In this document: one piece after another, positions 19,005 through 27,815 of the stretch | Numbering within the stretch: position 1 is the stretch's first letter | Layout: each line of letters opens with the position of its first letter | Assembly: GCF_050897975.1 (NCBI RefSeq) | Contig: NZ_JBPAXY010000004.1 | Coordinates: 186,001 to 250,000, forward strand | Direction: 5' to 3' | Length of the DNA stretch: 64,000 bases | Origin: Pseudooceanicola sp050897975 | GTDB taxonomy: Bacteria; Pseudomonadota; Alphaproteobacteria; Rhodobacterales; Rhodobacteraceae | Program-made: the position numbers and the translations under genes | Notes under the pieces: generated by a model | What the model was told of the DNA's origin: nothing | Database searches by the model: none | Seen by the model: only the letters and a program-made list of their open reading frames with translations

Positions 19005-19949
19005 TCAGTCCTCGTCGAAGAAGAAAGCGTGAATATCGTCGAACAGCCGCCGCGAGGTGACGAACAGCAGGTGCCCCTGTCCTTGATAGTAAGTAATTTG
19101 ATCCGCCGGAAGGCGCGCGGCGAGGCGGCGCGCCATGGCGGGGGTGAACACCGTGTCGGCGTCACCGTGAAACAGCCGCACCCGGGTGCCCGACAGCACG
19201 CCGGGCCGGTCCAGGGTCCAGGTCATCAGGCTGAGGGTATGGGCCAGGGTGCGCCGCAGCGAGGGGGTGGACATATTGGCACGCTGCGCCTCGGCACGGG
19301 CGGCGCTGTCCTGGGCGCGGGCCGGATCCTCCAGCCCCTCGTCGCCGTAAAGCAGGGTGCGGTAATTCTCGGTCCAGGCGTCGCGCGGGCGCAGCGAGCG
19401 GCTGCGCAGCATGGCGCGCACCACCTCGACGCCCGAGCGCAGCGAGGACATCACCCCGGCGGGGGCTGGCCCGGCGGTCGAGATCAGCGCCAGCGAAACC
19501 TCGCGCGCCTCCAGCCTCTGGGCCGTCTCGATGGCGATCGGGCCGCCGGTGGAATAGCCCAGCAAATAGACCTCTTCGGCGCCCAGGTCGTTGACGTAGT
19601 CGGCGATCAGCTGGGCCGAGCCGTCGATCTGCACCCGGTGGTCCAGCGGCAGACCGTCCATGTCGGGGAAGCGGTAGACGATGAAGGCGCTGTCGGGCAC
19701 CTGCCAGTCCAGCACCGGGGCGAAGATATTGACCGAGGCGAAGGCGCCGGGAATGGCGACGATGGCGCGTTTCACCCCCGGTTGCGCCCGGCCGTCCTGA
19801 AGCAGGGGGAAGGTGCCCGCGCGATCCGGCCCGGGCAGCGGGGCGCAGCCCGCCAGGGACAGGCCCAGCACCAACAGCGGCGCCCAGAGGCGCCGCGCGT
19901 TTGCGATCAGTCGAGAGAGCGCGGCCCGCAGGCCCCGGGCCGGGCGCAT
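19005..19949 (-). CDS. Alpha/beta-hydrolase lipoprotein
   Basis: 314 residues. The N-terminus has a basic region, a hydrophobic segment (LWAPLLVLGLSLAGC) and a lipobox cysteine at about residue 35, so it should be anchored in the envelope. The hydrolase core shows the nucleophile elbow GYSTGG, an acid in FHGDADTVF and a late His in YYQGQGHLLF, so the triad is plausible. Substrate unknown. It is followed 3 bp later by the flavoprotein gene and preceded by the L,D-transpeptidase, all on the minus strand. Confidence 0.8.
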   Translation of the reverse strand: MRPARGLRAALSRLIANARRLWAPLLVLGLSLAGCAPLPGPDRAGTFPLLQDGRAQPGVKRAIVAIPGAFASVNIFAPVLDWQVPDSAFIVYRFPDMDGLPLDHRVQIDGSAQLIADYVNDLGAEEVYLLGYSTGGPIAIETAQRLEAREVSLALISTAGPAPAGVMSSLRSGVEVVRAMLRSRSLRPRDAWTENYRTLLYGDEGLEDPARAQDSAARAEAQRANMSTPSLRRTLAHTLSLMTWTLDRPGVLSGTRVRLFHGDADTVFTPAMARRLAARLPADQITYYQGQGHLLFVTSRRLFDDIHAFFFDED

Positions 19950-19956
19950 GGCCCGG

Positions 19957-20520
19957 TCAGAGCACGGTGACCTGGGTGCCGATCGGCACCTGCTTGTAAA
20001 GCGAGATCACGTTCTCGTTCAGCATCCGGAAACAGCCGGAAGAGGCATTGCGCCCGATAGAGCTGGGCTGGGTGGTGCCGTGGATGCGGATCGCCGTATC
20101 CCGCCCGTCCTGGTAGAGGTAGAGGGCGCGGGCGCCCAGCGGGTTGCCGGGGCCGCCGGGCATCCGGTCGTTGTTGCCCGCGAACTTGCCATAGATGCCC
20201 GGATCTCGGGCGATCATGTCCGGCGTCGGCCGCCAGGAGGGCCATTCCACCTTGCGCCCGATGACCGCGGTGCCGGTGAAGCCCAGACCGGGGCGCGCCA
20301 CGGCGATGCCATAGCGCATCGCCTCGCCCGGGGCGGTGACGTGGTAAAGGAAATAGGCGCGCGGCAGGATCACGATCGACCCTTCCGCGTAGTCGCGCGA
20401 GAAGCTGACCCGCTGCGCGGCCAGGATCGGCGGGCCCTGCACGGCGGCGGCGGGACCGGCCAGGGCGACAAGCGCGGGGGCGGCAAGGGCGGAGGCAAGG
20501 AAGGAGCGGCGGCGGATCAT
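19957..20520 (-). CDS. L,D-transpeptidase (YkuD domain), Tat/Sec-exported
   Basis: 187 residues from the ATG at 20520. It begins MIRRRSFLASALAAPALVAL, a twin-arginine-like export signal ending AAAVQG. The catalytic block is IHGTTQPSSIG followed by SSGCFRM, matching HxG...SxGCxR with the nucleophilic Cys. YkuD enzymes make 3-3 peptidoglycan cross-links or attach proteins to the wall in the periplasm. It has only 7 bp to the downstream hydrolase gene, so it probably heads a three-gene minus-strand operon. Confidence 0.9.
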   Translation of the reverse strand: MIRRRSFLASALAAPALVALAGPAAAVQGPPILAAQRVSFSRDYAEGSIVILPRAYFLYHVTAPGEAMRYGIAVARPGLGFTGTAVIGRKVEWPSWRPTPDMIARDPGIYGKFAGNNDRMPGGPGNPLGARALYLYQDGRDTAIRIHGTTQPSSIGRNASSGCFRMLNENVISLYKQVPIGTQVTVL

Positions 20521-20855
20521 CGGCGGTAACCTTTGGGAATCACGGTAACATTCGACTGCGTTTATGCGGTCGATCCTGCCGGACAAACACATGTCGAGCT
20601 GTTAACGTTCCCGTGGGAAGCGTTTTGGCTTGCCGCCTGTTGCAGGGATGTCACGGCGCGGCATGGGCTGCTGGCCCCGGTGCCTGCGGAAAGGACGCTG
20701 CGGCGGTGCCGTCCTCTGCTATGCAAAGGAAAAATAAACGCTTCGTCCGCTAAGCCAGAGGGCGACGGCCTGCCCCAGGGGACGGTCGCGGCTCCGCAAG
20801 CGGGCGCAGAGGGAAGACCCCGGGGAACCCCCGGGCCAGAAGGAACGGTGCCAGA
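20521..20855. other. Gene-free divergent region between L,D-transpeptidase and rfbC
   Basis: About 335 bp holding the promoters of two divergent operons. Composition is more AT-rich than the coding flanks (for example TGTTAACG near 20610 and GGAAAAATAAACGC near 20730). A direct repeat GGTAAC occurs at 20525 and 20545. No open frame here has a ribosome site and family features, and no firm -35/-10 pair was identified. Confidence 0.5.
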
Positions 20856-21425
20856 ATGGACATCACGCCGACGGATCTGCCCGAGGTCCTGATCCTGACC
20901 CCCCGCCGCTTCGGCGATGCCCGGGGGTTCTTCAGCGAGACCTGGAACGCCGCCCGCATGGCCGAGGCGGGGCTGGATCTGACCTTCGTGCAGGACAACC
21001 ACTCGTTTTCCCAGGCGGCGGGCACCCTGCGCGGGCTGCATTACCAGGCGCCGCCCCATGCCCAGGGCAAGCTGGTGCGCTGCGGGCGCGGGAGGCTGTG
21101 GGATGTGGCGGTGGATTTCCGCCCCGCCTCGCCCCGGTTCGGCCAGTGGGTGGGGGTCGAGCTGAGCTTTGACAACGGCCGCCAGCTGTGGATCCCGCCG
21201 GGGTTCCTGCATGGCTTCGTCACCCGCGAGGCGGACACGGAAATCTGCTACAAATGCACCGACTTCTACGCCAGCGAGACCGAGGGCGCGGTGCGATGGG
21301 ACGACCCCGACCTGGCCATCGACTGGGGCGTGACCGACCCGGTCCTGTCCGACAAGGACGCCGCCGCCCCGGCCTGGGGCGCGGTTCAAAGCCCCTTCAC
21401 CGGCGCATGGGAGGGGGGCGCATGA
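20856..21425 (+). CDS. rfbC: dTDP-4-dehydrorhamnose 3,5-epimerase
   Basis: 189 residues, a cupin-fold epimerase and the third step of dTDP-L-rhamnose synthesis. Visible motifs are the N-terminal RGFFSETWN, the catalytic-His region TLRGLHYQAPP, IPPGFLHGFVT and the tyrosine in YKCTDFYASE. AGAAGGA precedes the ATG. It is first of four genes (rfbC-rfbB-rfbD-rfbA), each overlapping the next by 4 bp (ATGA), which makes a tightly coupled operon. Confidence 0.96.
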   Translation: MDITPTDLPEVLILTPRRFGDARGFFSETWNAARMAEAGLDLTFVQDNHSFSQAAGTLRGLHYQAPPHAQGKLVRCGRGRLWDVAVDFRPASPRFGQWVGVELSFDNGRQLWIPPGFLHGFVTREADTEICYKCTDFYASETEGAVRWDDPDLAIDWGVTDPVLSDKDAAAPAWGAVQSPFTGAWEGGA

Positions 21426-22474
21426 AGATCCTGGTGACCGGCGGCGCGGGGTTCATCGGCTCTGCCGTGGTGCGTCTGGCGGTGGCGCGGGGCCATGCGG
21501 TGGTCAACCTCGACGCGCTGACCTATGCCGCCTGTCCCGAGAATGTCGCCAGCGTCGCCGACAGCCCGCTTTATGCCTTTGAACGCGCCGACATCCGCGA
21601 TGCGGGCGCGCTGCGGCGGATCTTCGACGACCACGCCCCCGATGCGGTGATGCATCTGGCGGCGGAAAGCCATGTGGACCGCTCGATCGATGCGCCGGGC
21701 GATTTCGTCGACACCAATGTCATGGGCACTGCCACCCTGTTGCAGGCCGCGCGCGGCTATTGGCAGGGGCGGGGGCGGCCCGAGGGGTTCCGCTTTCACC
21801 ACATCTCGACCGATGAGGTTTTCGGCAGCCTGCCCGCCGATCCCGGGCAGCGGTTCAGCGAAACGACGCCCTATGCCCCCAGCTCGCCCTACGCGGCGTC
21901 CAAGGCGGCCTCGGACCACCTGGTGCGCGCCTGGGGCGCGACCTATGGCCTGCCGGTGGTTCTGTCGAATTGTTCCAACAATTACGGGCCCTTCCACTTT
22001 CCCGAAAAGCTGATCCCGGTGGTGATCCTGAACGCGTTGGCGGGGCGGCCGATCCCGGTTTACGGCGACGGCGCCCAGGTGCGCGACTGGCTTTATGTCG
22101 AGGATCACGCCGAGGCGCTGCTGACGGTGCTGAGGCGCGGCCAGACCGGGCGCAGCTATAACGTTGGCGGCGATGCCGAGGTGACCAATCTGGATCTGGT
22201 GCGCCGGATCTGCCGTCTGCTGGACGCGCGCCGCCCCGGGGGCGCGCCGCATGAGGATCTGATCACCTTCGTTGCCGACCGGCCGGGCCACGACCGGCGC
22301 TATGCGATCGACGCCAGCCGCCTGCGGGCCGAGCTGGGCTGGCGGCCCTCGGTCACCCTGGACGAAGGGTTGGCGCGCACGGTGGATTGGTATCTGGACA
22401 ATCGCGCCTGGTGGCAACCGCTGCTGGCGCGGGCCGGTCTGGGCACCCGCCTTGGCCTGGGGGAAGGGGTATGA
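21422..22474 (+). CDS. rfbB: dTDP-glucose 4,6-dehydratase
   Basis: 350 residues, an extended short-chain dehydrogenase. The NAD site is TGGAGFIGSAVV at the N-terminus; the catalytic part has HISTDEVFG and SSPYAASKAASDHLVR (YxxxK). VRDWLYVEDHAEAL is also typical. It performs the second step of dTDP-rhamnose synthesis, oxidation and dehydration of dTDP-glucose. The ATG at 21422 lies within the rfbC stop. Confidence 0.97.
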   Translation: MKILVTGGAGFIGSAVVRLAVARGHAVVNLDALTYAACPENVASVADSPLYAFERADIRDAGALRRIFDDHAPDAVMHLAAESHVDRSIDAPGDFVDTNVMGTATLLQAARGYWQGRGRPEGFRFHHISTDEVFGSLPADPGQRFSETTPYAPSSPYAASKAASDHLVRAWGATYGLPVVLSNCSNNYGPFHFPEKLIPVVILNALAGRPIPVYGDGAQVRDWLYVEDHAEALLTVLRRGQTGRSYNVGGDAEVTNLDLVRRICRLLDARRPGGAPHEDLITFVADRPGHDRRYAIDASRLRAELGWRPSVTLDEGLARTVDWYLDNRAWWQPLLARAGLGTRLGLGEGV

Positions 22475-23325
22475 GCGGCGGCATCCTGGTCTTCGGGCGC
22501 GCGGGGCAGCTGGCCCGCGCCCTGGCGCGCCAGGCGCCGGTCACCGCCCTGGGCCGGGCCGAGGTGGACCTGATGCGCCCCGGCGCCGCCGAGGCGGCGA
22601 TTGCCGCCCGAGCGCCGGATCTGGTGATCAATGCCGCCGCCTTTACCGGCGTCGATCAGGCCGAAAGCGAGGCCGGGGCGGCCTATCGCCTGAACGCCGA
22701 GGCCCCGGGCGAGATGGCGCGCGCCTGCGCGGCGCGCGGCCTGCCCTTCCTGCATGTCTCGACCGACTATGTCTTCGACGGCAGCGGTACGGCCCCCTGG
22801 GCCGAAGACGCGGTGCCCGCCCCCTGCAACCTTTACGGCGCCTCGAAACTGGCCGGGGAAAAGGCGGTGCGCGACGCGGGCGGGGCCTGGGCGGTGCTGC
22901 GCACCTCTTGGGTGTTTTCCGCCCAGGGGGCGAATTTCGTCCGGACCATGCTGCATCTGGCCGAGACCCGCGCCTCGCTGCGGGTGGTGGCCGATCAGAT
23001 CGGCGGGCCGACCCCGGCGGCCGACATCGCCAAGGCGCTGCTGCACATGGGGCGACAGATGGCGGCGGGCCACCCCGGGGGCCTTTACCACTTCGCCGGT
23101 GCCCCGGCGGTCAGCTGGGCCGGTTTCGCGCGCGAGATCTTCGCCCGCGCCGGGCGTGCCGTCACGGTCGAGGAGATCCCGACCGAGGCCTACCCGACCC
23201 CGGCGGCACGGCCGCGCAATTCGCGCCTCGACTGCCGCCGGATCACCGCGGATTTCGGCATCGCCCCGCCCGACTGGCGCGTCGCGCTGGACGCCGTCCT
23301 GTCAGAGCTGGAGGAAAGCGCATGA
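22471..23325 (+). CDS. rfbD: dTDP-4-dehydrorhamnose reductase
   Basis: 284 residues. It has a GRAGQLARAL dinucleotide site, INAAAFTGVDQAE, HVSTDYVFDG and the YGASKLAGE catalytic motif. It makes the final NAD(P)H-dependent reduction to dTDP-L-rhamnose. It overlaps both neighbours by ATGA. The nucleotide motif has GRAGQL where GxxGQL is usual, which is within family variation. Confidence 0.96.
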   Translation: MSGGILVFGRAGQLARALARQAPVTALGRAEVDLMRPGAAEAAIAARAPDLVINAAAFTGVDQAESEAGAAYRLNAEAPGEMARACAARGLPFLHVSTDYVFDGSGTAPWAEDAVPAPCNLYGASKLAGEKAVRDAGGAWAVLRTSWVFSAQGANFVRTMLHLAETRASLRVVADQIGGPTPAADIAKALLHMGRQMAAGHPGGLYHFAGAPAVSWAGFAREIFARAGRAVTVEEIPTEAYPTPAARPRNSRLDCRRITADFGIAPPDWRVALDAVLSELEESA

Positions 23326-24203
23326 GCAAGGCGCGCAAGGGAATCATCCTGGCCGGGGGCTCGGGGACGCGGCTTTATCCCATCACCATGGGGGTGTCGA
23401 AACAGCTGTTGCCGGTCTTCGACAAGCCGATGATCTACTACCCGCTGTCGGTGCTGATGCTGGCCGGGATCCGCGAGATCGCAATCATCACCACCCCGGA
23501 AGATCAGCCGCAGTTTCAGCGCCTTATGGGTGATGGCCGCGCCTGGGGCCTGTCGCTGACCTGGCTGGAACAACCCCGTCCCGAGGGGCTAGCCCAGGCC
23601 TATCTGCTGGCCGAGGACTTCCTGGATGGCGCGCCCTCGGCCATGGTGCTGGGCGACAACCTGTTCTTCGGCCACGGCTTGCCAGAACTGCTGCAAGAGG
23701 CCTGCGCCGCCGAGGGGGGCACGGTCTTTGGCTATCGCGTGGCCGACCCGGAACGCTATGGGGTGGTGGATTTCGACGACGCAGGCCAGGTGCGCGCCAT
23801 CGTCGAAAAGCCGAAGGTCGCGCCCTCGCCCTTTGCGGTGACGGGGCTGTATCTGCTGGACGGCACGGCGCCCGCCCGGGCGCGCCAGGTCACCCCCTCG
23901 GCGCGGGGCGAGCTGGAGATCGTTTCGGTGCTGGAAAGCTACCTGGCCGAGGGTGCGCTGCGGGTCTGCCAGATGGGCCGGGGCTATGCCTGGCTGGACA
24001 CCGGCACCCACGGCTCGTTGCTGGACGCAGGGAATTTCGTGCGCACCCTGTCGGAACGGCAGGGCCAGCAGATCGGCTCGCCTGACGAGATCGCCCATGC
24101 CCAGGGCTGGATCGACGACGACGCCCTGCGCGCCCGGGCCGAGGTCTTCGGCAAGAATGCCTATGGGACATATCTGCTGGGGCTTCTGGGAGAGGCGCCC
24201 TGA
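23322..24203 (+). CDS. rfbA: Glucose-1-phosphate thymidylyltransferase
   Basis: 293 residues. The nucleotidyltransferase signature GIILAGGSGTRLYPIT is at residues 7-22, and VSKQLLPVFDKPMIYYPL, VLGDNLFFGHGL and AWLDTGTH follow as expected. It activates glucose-1-phosphate with dTTP, the first step to dTDP-rhamnose. It is last in the ATGA-overlapping rfbCBDA set, 108 bp before the DUF2793 gene. Confidence 0.97.
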   Translation: MSKARKGIILAGGSGTRLYPITMGVSKQLLPVFDKPMIYYPLSVLMLAGIREIAIITTPEDQPQFQRLMGDGRAWGLSLTWLEQPRPEGLAQAYLLAEDFLDGAPSAMVLGDNLFFGHGLPELLQEACAAEGGTVFGYRVADPERYGVVDFDDAGQVRAIVEKPKVAPSPFAVTGLYLLDGTAPARARQVTPSARGELEIVSVLESYLAEGALRVCQMGRGYAWLDTGTHGSLLDAGNFVRTLSERQGQQIGSPDEIAHAQGWIDDDALRARAEVFGKNAYGTYLLGLLGEAP

Positions 24204-24311
24204 GGCGCGGCGCCCCGGCGTGGCGCACGGTGGCAAGAGAGGCTGTTTACCCTTCGGGGCCTAGCGTCTGGGCGATCTCTCCGATTGCCGGAAGAATGCG
24301 AGGAGCCCCCG

Positions 24312-25466
24312 ATGCCGGAACTGTCCGCCCGCCTGTCGATGCCTTATCTGCAACCCAGCCAGGCGCAGAAACATGTCACCCATAACGAGGCGCTGCTGAT
24401 CCTCGACGCGCTGGTGCAACTGGCGGTGGCCGACCGGGATCTGACCGCGCCCCCGGCGGGCCCGGCCGAGGGCGACCGCTATATCGTGGCCTCGGGCGCC
24501 ACCGGCGACTGGGCGGGCGAGGACGGCCGGGTGGCGCAGTTCGACGGCACGGCCTGGGTCTTTCACGCGCCGCAGCCGGGCTGGCGCGCCTGGGTGGTGG
24601 ACGAAGAGCGGCTGGTCACCTGGCGCGGTGGCGCCTGGGCGGACGACAGCGGTCTGCCGCTGGAGGCCGCCCAACTGGGGGTGAACACCAGCGCGGATGC
24701 GGTGAACCGTCTGGCCGTCGCCTCTGGCGCGACGTTGCTGACCCATGCGGGCAGCGATCACCAGCTGAAGATCAACAAGGCCGGGGCCGGGGATACGGCC
24801 AGCCTGCTGTACCAAACCGGGTGGAGCGGCCGGGCCGAGATGGGTCTGGCGGGCGAAGATGACTTCTCGCTCAAGGTCTCCGCCGATGGCAGCGCCTGGG
24901 TGACCGCGCTGCGCCTGGCGGGGACCTCTGGCCTGGCCAGCGGCGCGGCGGTGCAGGCCACGGTGGCGGATGACACGGCGGGGCGGCTGATGACTGTGGG
25001 CGCCTTCGGGCTGGGCGCGGGCGCGGTGGCCGCGCCGGGCGACGATGCCGACGGCTGCACCCTGGGCGGGATCTATGGCTTCACCGCTTCGGGCGCCAAT
25101 TGTCCGGTGGGCGATCCCTCGGGCGGCAGCCTGCTGGCCCTGCCGGGCGGCACTGGCACGCGCCAGATCTTCGCCGCCGAAAGCGGGGCGCTGTGGCTGC
25201 GCAGCCATGACGGCAGCAGTTGGGGGGCCTGGTCGGCGCTGGTCACCCGGGCCGATACGGTGGGGACCGTGGCGCAAAGCGGCGGCGTGCCCACGGGGGC
25301 GGTGATCGAAAGCGGCAGCAATGGCGACGGCGAATACACCCGCTGGGCCGATGGCACCCAGATCTGCACCAATGGCGGCGCCGCGATCACCACCGACCCC
25401 GCCGCCTTCACCGGCACGCCGGTCTCGATCGACGGGGCCAAGCTGAAGATCGGGCGCTGGTTCTGA
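24312..25466 (+). CDS. DUF2793 fibre/spike-like protein (phage or gene-transfer-agent type)
   Basis: 384 residues. The N-terminus (LSMPYLQPSQAQKHVTHNEAL through GDRYIVASGATGDWAG and AWVFHAPQPGWRAWV) is a DUF2793 domain. A low-complexity middle and a C-terminal stretch resembling phage tail-fibre tips (GAVIESGSNGDGEYTRWADG, then TQICTNGG) follow. Such proteins occur in Rhodobacterales prophages and, as I recall, among adhesive fibre or spike proteins of gene transfer agents that bind capsule. No structural phage genes surround it; instead it sits between rhamnose synthesis and capsule export. GAGGAG precedes the ATG. A receptor-binding role is inferred. Confidence 0.75.
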   Translation: MPELSARLSMPYLQPSQAQKHVTHNEALLILDALVQLAVADRDLTAPPAGPAEGDRYIVASGATGDWAGEDGRVAQFDGTAWVFHAPQPGWRAWVVDEERLVTWRGGAWADDSGLPLEAAQLGVNTSADAVNRLAVASGATLLTHAGSDHQLKINKAGAGDTASLLYQTGWSGRAEMGLAGEDDFSLKVSADGSAWVTALRLAGTSGLASGAAVQATVADDTAGRLMTVGAFGLGAGAVAAPGDDADGCTLGGIYGFTASGANCPVGDPSGGSLLALPGGTGTRQIFAAESGALWLRSHDGSSWGAWSALVTRADTVGTVAQSGGVPTGAVIESGSNGDGEYTRWADGTQICTNGGAAITTDPAAFTGTPVSIDGAKLKIGRWF

Positions 25467-25469
25467 GCC

Positions 25470-25733
25470 ATGGCGCCGGGGCGGCCCGATCCCGGCTGCG
25501 CGGCGCGCATCGACGCGGTGATCACCCTGGAAGCCCGGGTGACTCTGCAAGGCGCCGCCCTGGCCGGGTTGCTGAGCTATGAGGAGGCCGCGCTGTGGCG
25601 CGATGGCCAGGAATGGATCCTCGACATGATCCGGGCGGGCCGCGCCATGACGGCCGACCCGGGCCGCTGCGGCGACTGGCCCGTTCCGCCCGTCGGGCTG
25701 CGCGCCCTGGCGCGCCGGTTCAGCGCGGTTTAG
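25470..25733 (+). CDS. Small protein of unknown function downstream of the DUF2793 gene
   Basis: 87 residues starting 3 bp after the DUF2793 stop, so it is probably co-translated. No recognisable motif, signal peptide or membrane segment is present. The sequence is mixed helical (ITLEARVTLQGAALAGLLSY, then EWILDMIRAGRAM) with one Cys near each end. Its stop codon overlaps the stop of the convergent KpsM-like gene. A helper or chaperone for the fibre protein would fit the position but is only a guess. Confidence 0.55.
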   Translation: MAPGRPDPGCAARIDAVITLEARVTLQGAALAGLLSYEEAALWRDGQEWILDMIRAGRAMTADPGRCGDWPVPPVGLRALARRFSAV

Positions 25734-26530
25734 CGGCGCAGGATTTCGCGGTAGTGACGGCGCAGGAACAGCAGGCCGAAGGCCAGGCTGATCAACCCGA
25801 TCAGCGCCACATAGGCGGGAGAGGCCCAGCTGGCGTCATAGCTGGGATAGACGCCGCGCCGCAGGATCGCGATCACATGCACCATCGGGTTCCACCACAG
25901 CCAGTCGCGCCAGGGCTGCGGCACGCTTTCGAACAGGAAGAAGATGGTCGAGATGATGAACATCGGGCGCATCAGGATCGACCAGAGATGCACCCAGATC
26001 CCGATCATCCCCTGCAACAGGCAATTCAGCGTCCCCAGCCCCAGGGCCAGCAGGGCGCAGAGGCTGTAAGCCTCTACAATTGCGCCGAAATCCAGGATGG
26101 CGCGGGTGCGGAAGATCCACAGGATTCCGGCCAAAAGGATGTAGCTGATCATCAGTTGGGTCATCAGGTTCAGCACGAATCGCGCCACGATCGCCTCGCG
26201 CCAGCCGACCCGGGGCAGGGCCAGCAGCGGGCGTGAGAAGTCCAGCGCCCCGGCGATGCGCGACACCAGCAGGGTGAACATGCCGAAGGGCAGCATCCCG
26301 GTGGCGTAGAACAGCGGGAAGGTGACACCTAAGCCGGGGCTGCGGAAGGCCATGGAAAAGATCCAGGATAACAAGGCGATACCCGCCACCGGTTCCAGCA
26401 CCGCCCAAAGGTAGCCCCCGGGCGAGCGGCCATGGCTGGTGGCCATTTCCCGCAGCATCAGCGCACAGATCACCCGTGGCCGGTCGCCCGGCCCCACGGG
26501 GCGCACCTTCAGCGGCGGCGGATGGGTCAT
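25730..26530 (-). CDS. Capsule polysaccharide ABC exporter permease (KpsM-like, ABC-2)
   Basis: About 266 residues with six hydrophobic segments. It begins with a cytoplasmic tail, then LMLREMATSHGRSPGGYLWA, the amphipathic stretch typical of KpsM/Wzm-type polysaccharide permeases, and ends in a short basic tail. It should form the inner-membrane channel for capsule chains with the KpsT-like ATPase at 27812. A TTG at 26542 and an ATG at 26530 are both possible; neither has a good ribosome site, and the ATG is kept. It is divergent from kpsE-kpsT, an unusual split of one transporter over two transcripts. Confidence 0.85.
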   Translation of the reverse strand: MTHPPPLKVRPVGPGDRPRVICALMLREMATSHGRSPGGYLWAVLEPVAGIALLSWIFSMAFRSPGLGVTFPLFYATGMLPFGMFTLLVSRIAGALDFSRPLLALPRVGWREAIVARFVLNLMTQLMISYILLAGILWIFRTRAILDFGAIVEAYSLCALLALGLGTLNCLLQGMIGIWVHLWSILMRPMFIISTIFFLFESVPQPWRDWLWWNPMVHVIAILRRGVYPSYDASWASPAYVALIGLISLAFGLLFLRRHYREILRR

Positions 26531-26591
26531 CTGGTCGGTCAAAGGCGGCTCTTAACCCTTTTCTGACGTTTGCCGCGCTAGCCTTGCCCAG

Positions 26592-27815
26592 ATGAATGAA
26601 CAAGTCGCAAACAAAGTCGTGGCAGAAAGCCTGCCCGCCCTGACCCAGCCGAAACCGCCCCCGGCCAAGGCGCGGCGCCCGGCCCTGCGTCCGGCGGGGC
26701 GGCGGCATCGGCGCGTGGTGGTCAGCTTTCTGGCCTGCGTCCTGCTGCCGCTGATCCTGGCGGGCTGGTATCTGTGGGCGCGGGCGGCGGATCAATATGC
26801 CTCGACCCTGGCCTTCACCGTGCGCTCGGAAGAGCAGACCCCCAGCCTCGACTTTCTCGGCGGGCTGTCGGATCTGACCGGCAGCCGCACCCCCGATACC
26901 GACATCCTCTACAGCTATCTGCAAAGCCAGGGCCTGGTGGCGGCGGTGGCGGCCGAGCTGGACCTGCGCGCCATCTGGTCGCGTCCGGGCATCGACTGGC
27001 GCGGGGGCGATCCGGTCTTTGCCCTGGATCCCGAGGCCCCGATCGAGGATCTGGTGGATCACTGGCGGCGCAAGGTGAAGGTGTTCTACGACGGCGGCAC
27101 CGGCTTGATCGAGCTGCGGGTGCTGGCCTTCACCCCGGATGAGGCAACGGCCATCGCAGACCAGATCGTGGCGAAAAGCAGCTACATGATCAATGCCTTG
27201 TCCGATGCGGCGCGGGAGGACGCCATTGCCTATGCCCGGCAAGAGGTGGACCTGACGCTGACCCGGCTGAAGGCCGCGCGCCGCGCCATGACCGAGTTCC
27301 GCAACCGCCACCAGATCGTCGATCCCGGCGCCGAGATGGAGGCCCGGGTCGGTCTGCTGGGCGAGCTGCAAAGTCAGCTGGTCGAGGCCCAGCTGGAGCT
27401 GGACATGCTGCTGGCCCGACCAGCGCGCAACCAGGTGCAGACCGCCAATGCCGAGCTGAAGATCGCCACCATCGAACGCCGGATCGAGGCCGAGCGCGCC
27501 CGGCTGGGCCTGATCGCCCCCGAGGGCGGAGAAGAGGTGTTTGCCGGGATCATCGGCCGGTTCGAGGAACTGGCGGTGGAACGCGAATTTGCCGAGGCCA
27601 CGCATCGCGCGGCCTTGGCGCGCTTTGACGCCGCCCAGGCCGAGGCGCGACGGCAAAGCCGCTATCTGGCCGCCCATGTGCAGCCGACCCGCGCCGAAAC
27701 CGCGCGCTATCCCGAGCGGGGGCTGCTGCTGGCCTGCGTGGGCCTGTTCCTGGCGCTTGGCTGGGCCATTGCCGTGCTCAGCGCCTATGCGGTGCGCGAT
27801 CGGGGCAGCGGATGA
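26592..27815 (+). CDS. Capsule polysaccharide export inner-membrane protein (KpsE/CtrB/BexC-like)
   Basis: 407 residues. A Pro/Lys/Arg-rich cytoplasmic tail (about 1-40) leads to one membrane helix (about 43-63), a long periplasmic region including a coiled coil with LTRLKAARRAMTEFRNRHQI, and a second helix near the C-terminus (about 380-400). This is the polysaccharide co-polymerase layout that links the ABC exporter to an outer-membrane KpsD/Wza channel, which is not in this window. It overlaps the KpsT-like gene by ATGA. Confidence 0.88.
   Translation: MNEQVANKVVAESLPALTQPKPPPAKARRPALRPAGRRHRRVVVSFLACVLLPLILAGWYLWARAADQYASTLAFTVRSEEQTPSLDFLGGLSDLTGSRTPDTDILYSYLQSQGLVAAVAAELDLRAIWSRPGIDWRGGDPVFALDPEAPIEDLVDHWRRKVKVFYDGGTGLIELRVLAFTPDEATAIADQIVAKSSYMINALSDAAREDAIAYARQEVDLTLTRLKAARRAMTEFRNRHQIVDPGAEMEARVGLLGELQSQLVEAQLELDMLLARPARNQVQTANAELKIATIERRIEAERARLGLIAPEGGEEVFAGIIGRFEELAVEREFAEATHRAALARFDAAQAEARRQSRYLAAHVQPTRAETARYPERGLLLACVGLFLALGWAIAVLSAYAVRDRGSG

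Noticed and set aside
24312..25733. An integrated prophage
   Set aside because: Only one fibre-like gene and a small partner are present; no integrase, capsid, terminase, portal or lysis genes and no attachment-site duplication were seen.
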